Notes under the pieces: generated by a model
Told to the model about the DNA's origin: nothing
What the model saw: the letters and a program-made list of their open reading frames with translations, nothing else
Database searches by the model: none
In this document: piece by piece, positions 1 through 6,893 of the stretch
Numbering within the stretch: the stretch's first letter is position 1
Layout: the number at the start of each line of letters is the position of its first letter
Program-made: the position numbers and the translations under genes
Assembly (NCBI GenBank): GCA_964503085.1
Contig: CAZCYQ010000011.1
Coordinates: 13,572-77,571, forward strand
Length of the DNA: 64,000 nucleotides
Reading direction: 5' to 3'
DNA from: Bin80 sp964503085
GTDB lineage: Bacteria; Bacteroidota; Rhodothermia; Rhodothermales; Bin80

Positions 1-333
1 GATATACTGCAAAAGGTCCAATGTCTTATTGAACGGCTCTTCAAGCACTAACTTTTTCAGTCGTGTCTTGATTTCAGAATAGTCAGAGGGAATGGTGTCT
101 TGAGGTATTGATAAGCAATCTGATATTGCACGGCGACACATCCTCGAAACAGGATCCGTTGTTCTGAATCCCAAGTCTCCATCAACACTAATTATGTCGT
201 ATATGACGTTGAATATACCGGTTCTGGTTCTCTCACACAAATGCTCTAGTTGCATAGCTTTTGGTAGGGGTTCGTACCCATAACGTTGGGAAAAGGAGGA
301 GGCGGGCAAGGTCCAGTTTATGGTGGCGGTCAT
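1..333 (-). CDS. AbiJ N-terminal-domain-like protein, truncated by window edge
   Basis: An open reading frame of 111 codons on the minus strand begins with ATG at 331-333 and runs off the left edge without a stop. The product begins MTATINWTLPASSFSQRYGY and continues with a motif resembling the AbiJ-NTD4 domain (RYGYEPLPKAMQLEHL, then IFNVIYDII). That domain is found at the N-terminus of abortive-infection (anti-phage) proteins and usually precedes a HEPN RNase domain, which would lie outside this window. An in-frame ATG seven codons upstream (352-354) is an alternative start. A GGAGG sits about 14 bases before the 333 start, slightly far for a ribosome site. The IS1595 element starts only 69 bases upstream and may separate the gene from its promoter. 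Family assignment is by motif resemblance only. Confidence 0.55.
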   Translation of the reverse strand, partial: MTATINWTLPASSFSQRYGYEPLPKAMQLEHLCERTRTGIFNVIYDIISVDGDLGFRTTDPVSRMCRRAISDCLSIPQDTIPSDYSEIKTRLKKLVLEEPFNKTLDLLQYI

Positions 334-393
334 GGTAGCTGAAGTTTCCTCCATTTGTGGTCAGTCCGAGATGCTGTAGGGGTAAATAATCTC

Positions 394-401
394 CGTTGAA
401 G
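394..401. repeat. 8-bp target-site duplication, left copy
   Basis: CGTTGAAG here is identical to 4603-4610 and directly abuts the left inverted repeat. An 8-bp duplication is the length known for IS1595-family insertion. Confidence 0.8.
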
Positions 402-432
402 GGGAATTATATACTTGGTTACGCAACCTTTT
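402..432 (+). repeat. Left terminal inverted repeat of the IS1595-type element
   Basis: It begins GGGAATTATATACTTG and ends ACGCAACCTTTT. It matches the reverse complement of 4572-4602 with one mismatch (G here, T in the right copy). Confidence 0.85.
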
Positions 433-476
433 ACCTTACGTGTATACGTAACAGAACGTAATACAATTCTGATCTA

Positions 477-1436
477 ATGCAGACAACAAAAAAAACACTG
501 AGCGGTCCTGGTAAGAGTTATCGGGAGGGTATCACACTTATTAAACTCTTTCAACTATTCCCCGATGATGAAACTGCTGAACGATGGTTAGAGAATCGTC
601 GTTGGGGCAAAGACGGTCCCAAGTGTCCCCGATGCGAAAGCCGTGATCGTGTGAATGAATGCCCAAATCGTAAACCTGCTTCCTACTGGTGCGGAGCATG
701 TCGGCAACGATTCAATGTTCGTACAAAAACTGCTCTTGAGGGTAGCAAAATCTCTTATCAGAAATGGGTAATCGCAATGTATCTTCATGCGTCCAGTTTG
801 AAAGGCGTATCCAGCATGAAGCTGCACCGAGATATAGGAATTACGCAAAAGTCGGCTTGGTTCATGTCACATAGGTTGCGTGAAGGAATGTCATCAATTC
901 AAAAGAATTTTATTGGTCCAGTTGAAATTGACGAATCCTATTTTGGTGGTAAAGAGCGCAATAAGCATAACCGCAAGAAAGCCAAACTGGGCCGTGGACC
1001 TGTTGGCAAAACTGCTGTTGTAGGTGCCAAAGATCGAGCAACTAATCTGGTACAGGCTGAAGTAGTTATGTCTGTTGATAAAGAAATCCTCAACAACTTT
1101 GTGGATCAACATACAGATGAATCAGCAACCATTTACACAGATGGTTCTACGGCCTATCGAGGACGTAAGAATCACGAATATGTCCGCCATAGTGTACGAG
1201 AGTACGTTCTCGGGCAAGTTCACACAAATGGTGTAGAGAGCTTCTGGGCCTCATTAAAGCGAGGATACTACGGTATCTATCATCACATATCCCCGAAGCA
1301 CTTACATCGCTATGTACAGGAATTTACTGGGCGACATAACTTCCGTCGCCTGGATACAATCGAGCAAATGGGGTACATCGCGAATCAGCTATTCAACAGC
1401 GAGCGACTGACCTATAAAACACTAATTGCTGAATGA
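477..1436 (+). CDS. IS1595-family (ISXO2-like) transposase
   Basis: A 319-residue DDE-type transposase that would cut and join the element ends at 402 and 4602. The N-terminal third has a zinc-ribbon: Cys50, Cys53, Cys72 and Cys75 (CPRC ... CGAC), typical of the family's DNA-binding domain. The catalytic ISXO2 domain follows, with Asp152 in VEIDESYFGG, Asp222 in IYTDGSTAY, and the conserved NGVESFWASLKRGYYG segment (Asn251/Glu254) followed by HISPKHLHRY. The length is normal for the family and the frame is intact, so the enzyme is probably functional. The gene starts 75 bases inside the left inverted repeat. A promoter is likely in the A/T-rich stretch 433-470, but no box is certain. Confidence 0.93.
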   Translation: MQTTKKTLSGPGKSYREGITLIKLFQLFPDDETAERWLENRRWGKDGPKCPRCESRDRVNECPNRKPASYWCGACRQRFNVRTKTALEGSKISYQKWVIAMYLHASSLKGVSSMKLHRDIGITQKSAWFMSHRLREGMSSIQKNFIGPVEIDESYFGGKERNKHNRKKAKLGRGPVGKTAVVGAKDRATNLVQAEVVMSVDKEILNNFVDQHTDESATIYTDGSTAYRGRKNHEYVRHSVREYVLGQVHTNGVESFWASLKRGYYGIYHHISPKHLHRYVQEFTGRHNFRRLDTIEQMGYIANQLFNSERLTYKTLIAE

Positions 1437-1492
1437 CTGGTGATCTGATCGAAGTATGTCGGAATATGTTATCAATAATTGATTTAATTTAG

Positions 1493-1885
1493 ATGCAAGA
1501 TCTTAATTTCTTAAAACCGATGAGTGAAAAAGACCGAAATTCCAAAATTGGTTCATGGATGGTTGAACTTATAGAGCAAGTTCAGAAATTCAATGAAGCA
1601 CGAGAAAAGCAAGAAAAATTTCTTCCCCATCTTCGTCAAGTTGTGAACTGCTTTGATGAGTCAACTAAAGACATCGCTGTGTATGAGAGTCCAGGAATTC
1701 TCAAGTCTAGTATCTCGAATAAGAAAATACTGGTTCCTGATCAAAATGAAATCATACGAACGATGAAAGACATCTCCTTAGCTACAAACGAGTCTAGAGA
1801 AATATTGTCTAACCTTCAAGCGGTAGATATAGATCTTTCTGATATTTGTGCGACACTGAATAAAATGGAGAATTATATAACCTAA
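1493..1885 (+). CDS. Hypothetical passenger protein, 130 aa
   Basis: A rightward frame 56 bases after the transposase gene, inside the mobile element. The product is soluble, mostly helical and rich in Glu, Lys, Asn and Ile, without a signal peptide or membrane segment. Residues about 20-45 (LIEQVQKFNEAREKQEKF) look coiled-coil-like. I do not recognise a family. Met10 (MSEKDRNSKIG) is an alternative start. Its base composition is more A/T-rich than the chromosomal genes, like the rest of the element, which suggests foreign origin. It may be cotranscribed with the transposase and the small membrane gene that follows. Confidence 0.6.
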   Translation: MQDLNFLKPMSEKDRNSKIGSWMVELIEQVQKFNEAREKQEKFLPHLRQVVNCFDESTKDIAVYESPGILKSSISNKKILVPDQNEIIRTMKDISLATNESREILSNLQAVDIDLSDICATLNKMENYIT

Positions 1886-1950
1886 AGACTCTTACTGTCT
1901 AGGATTTTTAGAATGAAGAAACCCACAAACTCGTAGAACTCATTAGAAAA

Positions 1951-2082
1951 ATGGCCTCCGAAAAGATCATTAGTCGATTAGAAGAAAAGTTCAACACATT
2001 GAAGATTTTGTACATTACCTTGATTTGGGTAGTTGGCCTTGTCGGAGCAGCCATTACAATTGCAATCACCTTAACCAGATAA
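1951..2082 (+). CDS. Small single-span membrane protein, 43 aa
   Basis: ATG at 1951 and TAA at 2080-2082 enclose a short frame. The product begins MASEKIISRLEEKFNTLKIL and ends in a strongly hydrophobic stretch (YITLIWVVGLVGAAITIAI) followed by TLTR. This reads as a short amphipathic or coiled N-terminus plus one transmembrane helix near the C-terminus. The same frame is open for 13 more codons upstream, with no ATG but coiled-coil-like content, so a non-ATG start is possible. It lies 65 bases after the 130-aa passenger gene and could form a pair with it. The function is unknown; small membrane proteins of this shape occur among phage holins and toxin peptides, but nothing here proves that. 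Confidence 0.5.
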   Translation: MASEKIISRLEEKFNTLKILYITLIWVVGLVGAAITIAITLTR

Positions 2083-2213
2083 AACGACTCATTCTAAGGC
2101 ATAGCCTTCTAAGAGTCATCCCTGCTACGAGTGAGGGGCTGTACTATTTACGCCTCATTCAGAAGTTATTACCATTGCACTTCTTAGCTTGCTATTGATA
2201 CTTGAAAAATAAT

Positions 2214-2774
2214 TCAGCCTGAAGCACAAGCAGGTATCTCCATTTTAGTGCTTTTGCAGGAACGAAGAACAGATCGTAATGCCTTGGCTTCCTTAGCATC
2301 TACACTAAGTCCGTATTTGCGTTTGACTTCAATAATCCGGTAGACATACCAACACTGATTGTGTTCAGGCAACCATTCAGCTGCATCTTTCGCACTCTTT
2401 TCATAGCGATTCAATGCAGGAGCTGCGTGTGTGAGATTCAGAAAGTCAGATGCAAATTCTGTTTGCTTGTCTCTTGAATGGGCACACATACCTGAATCAT
2501 GCGCCTCCGATGCCGCTACGATATGCTCAATATCAACATCCCGTTCAGATGTAAAGCACCGCATGCTGTATGGAGAAAAAAGCCCTCCCTGTTGCGCTGA
2601 TATTCTGGATTCAACATCACTGCCAAAAGGACCTGAATAACGCTCATAAGGACTACATCGATTCTCCGGCTCGATGGTAATTCCTTCAAGAGGATCCTCT
2701 GCCAAGTCCTCTTGATTTTCTGTGGCAATTACACTACAACTTGCCAATAATAAAATGATTGTTAAATACTTCAT
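2214..2774 (-). CDS. Secreted HNH-type nuclease-like lipoprotein (DUF1524/GmrSD-C-like)
   Basis: A 186-residue exported protein. The N-terminus MKYLTIILLLASC is a lipoprotein signal peptide with Cys13 as the lipidated residue. The mature part carries the pattern DIEHIVAASEAHDSG (Asp81-x-Glu83-His84), then FLNLTHAAPALNRYEKS and AAEWLPEHNQCWY. This matches the D/E-H ... N-L ... N-x-x-K ... WLP arrangement of HNH/DUF1524 endonuclease domains, including small secreted nucleases. It would cleave nucleic acid outside the cytoplasm, probably at the outer membrane or in the periplasm. It is the last of three leftward genes inside the mobile element, 11 bases after the 134-aa membrane protein gene. 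The nuclease assignment is a motif-based inference; activity is not proven. Confidence 0.72.
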   Translation of the reverse strand: MKYLTIILLLASCSVIATENQEDLAEDPLEGITIEPENRCSPYERYSGPFGSDVESRISAQQGGLFSPYSMRCFTSERDVDIEHIVAASEAHDSGMCAHSRDKQTEFASDFLNLTHAAPALNRYEKSAKDAAEWLPEHNQCWYVYRIIEVKRKYGLSVDAKEAKALRSVLRSCKSTKMEIPACASG

Positions 2775-2785
2775 GAACTAGATAC

Positions 2786-3190
2786 TCAAAGGGGAACAAT
2801 CATATCCGCAAGAATGAGTGCTGTGCTATTTACGCACCATTCAGAATTTTGATGTTCGGGTAGGGATACACGATACCAAGGATCGCTTCTTGTGGCTCCG
2901 GGCCTTTCCCCATTTGTCAAGACCCGTTTTATTTCGATTAACCCAGGATCAGGTAAGTAACGCATTTGGGATATATCATTCCCAGAACAGGACATTAAAG
3001 GCAATTCGGTACCACCAATTAAATAGGTCTTCCCTACAATGAGTTCGTTGTGATCTGTACTATTGGATATAGAATCGGGTTTTGTTTCCAACGATAAGCT
3101 TATTATTATGTATACAATTATAATCAGGATGCTAATTATCCAGCAAATACATCCAAAAGAAATTTTGGAATTGCTTCTTGTTATTGACAT
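2786..3190 (-). CDS. Membrane-anchored hypothetical protein, 134 aa
   Basis: One hydrophobic N-terminal helix (residues about 11-33, FGCICWIISILIIIVYIII) is followed by a polar domain of about 100 residues with two cysteines and a WYRVSLPEHQ segment, suggesting a small beta-rich periplasmic domain. It sits between the secreted nuclease gene and the alanine-rich lipoprotein gene, on the same strand within the mobile element, so the three are probably one operon. No family was recognised. The gene is A/T-rich at its 5' end. Acting as a partner or immunity factor for the adjacent nuclease is conceivable but rests on position only. Confidence 0.6.
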   Translation of the reverse strand: MSITRSNSKISFGCICWIISILIIIVYIIISLSLETKPDSISNSTDHNELIVGKTYLIGGTELPLMSCSGNDISQMRYLPDPGLIEIKRVLTNGERPGATRSDPWYRVSLPEHQNSEWCVNSTALILADMIVPL

Positions 3191-3237
3191 GGTATTAAAT
3201 GTTAGGTTGAGACGACTTTAGATCTATCGTCAAAAGT

Positions 3238-3681
3238 CTACTCATCAGTTGCATCACAGTGTGCATTAACAGCAGCTGTCGCCTCGGCAACCTCTAGCTC
3301 GGCCTCCGCAACCTCTACTAGAAACGATTCCGCCTCCATCACGACAGCTTTAGCTTCGGTTTCAATAGCCTTCGACTCTTCTACGAGGCGTTTGCCTTCC
3401 TCAAGGGCAACTTTTATCTCCGCCGTGTCACCCCTTGCAATAATATTGGGAGCCGCCGCATTGCCAGCTTTTAACTTTGCAGATGAAGCATCCATTTTTG
3501 CATGAACAACATCCAACTGCGACAGAACAATCTCAATTTTTGCCTTGGCAACATCTAACACCTTAGTGGCCTCGGTTAGTTCTGACATAGCTACCTTACA
3601 CTCAGAAGGGAATTGCATTTGTGTACAGGAAGTCATGATAAAACAAGCAAGAACAAGCATGAGGCTAGTATCTTTGGTCAT
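3238..3681 (-). CDS. Alanine/glutamate-rich coiled-coil lipoprotein
   Basis: From ATG at 3679-3681 the product starts MTKDTSLMLVLACFIMTSC, a lipoprotein signal peptide with a Cys at the cleavage point. The rest is about 125 residues of Ala-, Glu-, Lys- and Val-rich helix (for example VALEEGKRLVEESKAIETE), probably a long coiled coil, and ends in a Cys-containing tail (NAHCDATDE). The same frame is open further upstream to 3834, but the signal peptide argues for the internal start. Leftward, first gene of the three-gene passenger group. This kind of protein resembles small murein-lipoprotein-like or outer-membrane-anchored helical rods; no specific family was identified. Confidence 0.65.
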   Translation of the reverse strand: MTKDTSLMLVLACFIMTSCTQMQFPSECKVAMSELTEATKVLDVAKAKIEIVLSQLDVVHAKMDASSAKLKAGNAAAPNIIARGDTAEIKVALEEGKRLVEESKAIETEAKAVVMEAESFLVEVAEAELEVAEATAAVNAHCDATDE

Positions 3682-4096
3682 AGGCTTCCGAGTAAAGTTT
3701 GATGACAGATGCCGGGCTATGCATCCATCACTCGGAAGGGCTCGCGCGCTGTGAAAGCGCAAGCAGATGTCCCACTTATTTGCCAGGCGGATGATCAGTC
3801 CGCACCAAACGAGGCTATTGTATTCGGCAGGCAACCCGACGTGTCGGAACCCTATCCGAGTGAAGATGCAAAAGCAATATAATACATTTCGGGTATAATA
3901 TGGAACCTTTTAGCGTTCTTTATGGTAAAAGGTGATAACTTGGATAACAGCGCGGGAGCTTACAACGGGGGTCTCCTAACTCTCTGGATTAGAGTTTAAG
4001 GAATGCTTAGATTCATGACATGACCAACATCATCGAATTCGAAAGAACGTGGAAAGAATCGTCATCTACACCATAACCCAGAACTGGTAGCAACTA

Positions 4097-4402
4097 ATGA
4101 GTAACTCAGATTTTCAGACTGCAGTACTTGAGCGGCTTGATCAGATAGATCGACGGCATAACGACTTTCAGACGAAGGTGCTTGAGCGGTTTGATCAGAT
4201 AGATCAAAAGATGGATAAAGTGGATGAGCGGTTTGATCAGATAGATCAAAAGATGGATAAAGTGGATGAGCGGCTTGATCAGATAGATCAAAAGATGGCT
4301 GAAGGTCTTGAAATGCTAGCCAAGCTTTCCGTTGGTCAAGTAAAATTGAATAGGCGGATTGACAAATTAGAAGGCAGGCAATATGATCTTGCCGATCATT
4401 AA
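4097..4402 (+). CDS. Coiled-coil protein with 14-residue tandem repeats, 101 aa
   Basis: The product is built from near-perfect repeats of ERFDQIDQKMDKVD (14 residues, two heptads), three copies between about residues 28 and 72, preceded by a longer degenerate repeat (DFQTAVLERLDQIDRRHN / DFQTKVLERFDQIDQKMD). The remainder (LAKLSVGQVKLNRRIDKLEG) continues the coiled-coil pattern. No signal peptide or membrane segment is present. Such rods occur in many unrelated small proteins, including tail-fibre-like and toxin-antitoxin-adjacent proteins, so no function is assigned. The DNA repeats behind it may allow length changes by slippage in 42-bp steps. Confidence 0.7.
   Translation: MSNSDFQTAVLERLDQIDRRHNDFQTKVLERFDQIDQKMDKVDERFDQIDQKMDKVDERLDQIDQKMAEGLEMLAKLSVGQVKLNRRIDKLEGRQYDLADH
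4177..4302 (+). repeat. 42-bp tandem repeat within coiled-coil gene
   Basis: The unit GAGCGGTTTGATCAGATAGA continues to 42 bases (14 codons) and occurs about 2.7 times in tandem with almost no divergence (gagcgg at 4175, 4217 and 4259). The near-identity at DNA level indicates recent expansion. Confidence 0.75.
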
Positions 4403-4438
4403 GACCTTGGCAAGTTTCTGCTTACCTTAACCACGATC

Positions 4439-4585
4439 ATGGAACCGATGAAGACCGCCAAGAAGAAACGTCTGGATCCTGTCTCAAAAAACCCTATTCC
4501 AAAAGACATTGATGCCCGAGCAAAGCTTCTCGCTAAAGCCATCTTAGAAATGCCTCGCAAATCTCGTAAAAAAAAGGTTGCGTAA
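4439..4585 (+). CDS. Small basic protein (48 aa) ending inside the right inverted repeat
   Basis: ATG at 4439 and TAA at 4583-4585. The product begins MEPMKTAKKKRLDPVSKNPI and ends MPRKSRKKKVA. It is very basic, with lysine clusters at both ends, and lacks hydrophobic segments, suggesting a DNA- or RNA-binding peptide. The last 14 bases, including the stop codon, form part of the right terminal inverted repeat (4572-4602), so the gene is tied to the element end. It starts 36 bases after the coiled-coil gene. The family is not recognised. It could assist transposition or simply be a passenger. Confidence 0.5.
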   Translation: MEPMKTAKKKRLDPVSKNPIPKDIDARAKLLAKAILEMPRKSRKKKVA

Positions 4586-4602
4586 ACAAGTATATAATTC
4601 CC
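4572..4602 (-). repeat. Right terminal inverted repeat of the IS1595-type element
   Basis: It ends AAGTATATAATTCCC and is the reverse complement of 402-432 with one mismatch. It contains the TAA stop of the 48-aa basic gene. Confidence 0.85.
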
Positions 4603-4610
4603 CGTTGAAG
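4603..4610. repeat. 8-bp target-site duplication, right copy
   Basis: CGTTGAAG, identical to 394-401, flanking the right end of the element. Confidence 0.8.
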
Positions 4611-5097
4611 ACCCTTCGTACGTATTACAGCAAAATCTGCTCCTAGGATGGCATGGACTAATCCACACCTGTTGGGAACACAGTCTTGTTTGCGTAACAA
4701 TGTGAGGACACCCCTTATGGGGCCGCTTATTAGGTGAGGCCTATATAAAGTTCCCCTATATGTCGCTCAGCGCACTGATGCAAAATACAGGCTCAAGAAT
4801 GCTTACAACTCTAAAAAGATAAACCGATCTCTGTCGAAGAGGGGATGCCCCAACTATTGTGGATTCTCTTCGCCAAACTTGCGTCGGACCGGGTGAACCA
4901 CATTCAAATCCAGAACGGATACGAAGAACTGCCGCTATTGAACTGGAAACATCCCAGATACAGCTGAATGCACACTCCAGCAACGGCTTTTCGGCAAATG
5001 TCAAATATATTTTTTCTTTGTAGATGCGGAAGCGCTTACAATTTGAACTAAGTCATTTTAGGGCGTAAACGCGCTTTTCACGAACTTTCGCATTCAG
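4611..5097. other. Intergenic region without recognised genes
   Basis: Between the mobile element and the CBM48-like gene. It contains a short hairpin-like CCCCTTATGGGG near 4711 with no T-run, and several short frames without recognisable content. It probably includes the promoter of the downstream gene. Nothing else is supported. Confidence 0.6.
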
Positions 5098-5397
5098 ATG
5101 GTACTTAAAAAACTCAGTCCCAAAGGACGCTCGATCCGTGTTACCTTTGAGCTCCCCCTGGAACAGGCCCAGAACAGCGTCAGTATTGCCGGCAGCTTCA
5201 ACAATTGGGATACGGCCAAACATCCCATGAAACGTGATTCCCGCAAAGGGGTCTGGACCCGTGCACTGTCATTCAAGCCGGGTACCAAAGTGGAATTCCG
5301 CTACTTCGTTGACGGACGCGAATGGCACAACGAGCCCCAGGCCGATGGGTCCGCGCCCAATCCCCATTTCTCGGAAAACAGCGTGCTGGCGCTCTAA
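5098..5397 (+). CDS. CBM48/isoamylase early-set domain protein
   Basis: A 99-residue stand-alone glycan-binding domain. The pattern VRVTFELPLEQ ... VSIAGSFNNWD ... M, then KVEFRYFVDGREWHNEP, matches the carbohydrate-binding module 48 / AMPK glycogen-binding fold, in which the aromatic residues in FNNWD and EWHN contact alpha-glucan. No enzyme domain or signal peptide is present, so it is a cytoplasmic single-domain protein. Similar small proteins are common in Bacteroidota-like genomes; their role is uncertain. Its stop at 5397 overlaps the end of the convergent spmB gene by four bases. It starts with ATG at 5098 (in the same frame, MVLKKLSPKGRSIR). Confidence 0.88.
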   Translation: MVLKKLSPKGRSIRVTFELPLEQAQNSVSIAGSFNNWDTAKHPMKRDSRKGVWTRALSFKPGTKVEFRYFVDGREWHNEPQADGSAPNPHFSENSVLAL

Positions 5398-5936
5398 CCG
5401 AAGAGTAACAGGACGACGTAAACGGCAGCCAGCATTGCAAAGGTGTCTGCGATAAGCCCCGCAGGTACGGCATGGCGTGTCTTACGGATATTGACAGCAC
5501 CGAAGTAGACGGCGATCACATAAAACGTGGTTTCCGTCGAGCCAAACATGGTTGCAGCCATTTTGACGAAGATTGAATCTTCGCCAAACTGGTTGATCAT
5601 ATCCAGGATTATGCCGACCGAACCGGATCCGGTGAGCGGACGCACAATACCCATCGGGATAACCTCTGCAGGGATGCCGATCATCCCCACAACCGGTCGC
5701 AGGAGATCGGTCAGAAAGTCCATCGCACCGCTTGCGCGAAACATACCAATCGCAAACAGAATTGCGATTACATAGGGAATAATCATTACGGCCACATTGA
5801 AGCCCTCTTTGGCGCCCTCTACAAATACTTCGTAGACCCGCACCTTGCGGATCATTCCGTAGAGCGGAAAACCCACCAGAATAGCCGGCAGAACCAGTGC
5901 GGATGCGTAGTCAAGGAATACCTGCAGTATGTTCAT
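5394..5936 (-). CDS. spmB: SpmB-like nucleoside recognition (gate) domain membrane protein
   Basis: A 180-residue integral membrane protein with about five hydrophobic helices. It resembles spore maturation protein B with the nucleoside-recognition (Gate) domain: EGAKEGFNVAVMIIPYVIAI, then IPAEVIPMGIVRPLTGSGS, GEDSIFVKMAATMFGSTETT and FYVIAVYFGAV. In non-sporulating bacteria the SpmA/SpmB pair is thought to act as a membrane transporter of unknown substrate. Its ATG overlaps the TGA of spmA (ATGA), so it is translationally coupled and last in the leftward operon. The fold and pairing are clear; the transported substrate is unknown. Confidence 0.9.
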   Translation of the reverse strand: MNILQVFLDYASALVLPAILVGFPLYGMIRKVRVYEVFVEGAKEGFNVAVMIIPYVIAILFAIGMFRASGAMDFLTDLLRPVVGMIGIPAEVIPMGIVRPLTGSGSVGIILDMINQFGEDSIFVKMAATMFGSTETTFYVIAVYFGAVNIRKTRHAVPAGLIADTFAMLAAVYVVLLLFG

Positions 5937-6877
5937 GATGTAACCTCACGATAACGTTTGAGCCGACCCAGCAGTTTTACGGCTGTAATGCCCACGACCA
6001 GAGAAAGCCCGGTCGTGATCAAGATTGAAAAGAACAGTTGATTGATTTGTAGTCCCATTATTGCTACCAAGGTCACCGGCGGCATGATCTGTACGCTGGC
6101 AGTATTCATGGTCAGCAGCATAACCATTGGGTCTGTGGCGGTGTCCTCGGTTTTGTTGAGCGTCTGGAGTTCCTGCATTGCCTTAATACCGAGAGGGGTT
6201 GCTGCGTTGCCCATCCCGAGCATATTGGCAGACAGATTTAGCACAATCATTCCCAGTGCTGGATGGTCTTTGGGGACTTTCGGAAATAGAGGGCGGATGA
6301 GCGGCTGCGTAACTCGGACCAGTGCCTGCAGCATACCCGAGGCTTCCGCAATCTTTAAGAGTCCCATCCAAAGCCCCAGTCCTCCGATGAGTCCAAGGGC
6401 CAGGGTAACTGCTGTTTCTGCGAAGCTCAGTGCGGCGGCAGCAATAGCATTCATTTTGACCCAGCGTACCGGGGCAAAAGTGACAGCTGTTCGCCATTCG
6501 GGACCAATAGGGGTACCCTGCAGCGCGCCCCTGCAATCGTCCTGACCCGTTTCGCTGCAAATCGTTGCCAGGGGTTCGGGAAGCGAGCCCCCCTCTGCAA
6601 ACCGGATCTCCCGTCCCGCAGAAGTTTGTAGCAGTATTCCTTCCCAGGAACTGCCGATCATTGAACTGTCACCGTAATGGGCAACGAGGTCGCTGTCCGA
6701 AATCTCCAATCTCAGGGGTTGCCGACGGGCAGTGGGCGCGTACTCTTCTTCAAAGACGACCGTCACGGGCAAAGGTGCCTCGTTGCGGTAGGTGTCTCGG
6801 GCAAAGTCATTGATGTCGCTAGTGAGCGCAAACACGAGACTCAAAACGATCAGACCGCCCCAGATATAGTTCAGCAT
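5933..6877 (-). CDS. spmA: SpmA-like nucleoside recognition domain membrane protein
   Basis: I chose the start at 6877 (MLNYIWGGLIVLSLVFALTS), which matches the usual SpmA N-terminus; the frame is open 16 codons further upstream, to 6925, overlapping the cytochrome gene. A first membrane helix is followed by a periplasmic insert of about 110 residues (residues about 30-140), then the Gate domain with several helices (ALGMIVLNLSANMLGMGNAA, TPLGIKAMQELQTLN). The long insert is usual in the Bacteroidota-type SpmA. Paired with SpmB just downstream (4-base overlap). The likely role is membrane transport; the substrate is not known. Confidence 0.88.
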   Translation of the reverse strand: MLNYIWGGLIVLSLVFALTSDINDFARDTYRNEAPLPVTVVFEEEYAPTARRQPLRLEISDSDLVAHYGDSSMIGSSWEGILLQTSAGREIRFAEGGSLPEPLATICSETGQDDCRGALQGTPIGPEWRTAVTFAPVRWVKMNAIAAAALSFAETAVTLALGLIGGLGLWMGLLKIAEASGMLQALVRVTQPLIRPLFPKVPKDHPALGMIVLNLSANMLGMGNAATPLGIKAMQELQTLNKTEDTATDPMVMLLTMNTASVQIMPPVTLVAIMGLQINQLFFSILITTGLSLVVGITAVKLLGRLKRYREVTS

Positions 6878-6893
6878 GTGATATAAGGTTTGA

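Larger units (their letters stand above)
402..4602. mobile_element. IS1595-family element with passenger genes (transporter-IS type), 4.2 kb
   Basis: The element is bounded by inverted repeats of 31 bp (402-432 and 4572-4602, 30 of 31 identical; ends GGGAATTATATACTTG) and by a perfect 8-bp direct repeat CGTTGAAG. It holds a full-length ISXO2/IS1595-type transposase next to the left end, then passenger genes: two rightward small genes (1493-1885, 1951-2082), three leftward genes for exported proteins (2214-3681), and two rightward small genes (4097-4402, 4439-4585). Some IS1595 members are known to carry unrelated passenger genes (so-called transporter IS). The near-identical ends, intact duplication and uninterrupted transposase suggest a recent insertion. 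The boundaries are read directly from the sequence; the family is inferred from the transposase. Confidence 0.82.

Noticed and set aside
4177..4302. CRISPR-like array
   Set aside because: The repeats are contiguous without spacers and are in frame within a coding gene.
6042..6545. 167-codon rightward frame opposite spmA
   Set aside because: Antisense to a clearly recognised membrane protein gene; no family resemblance.
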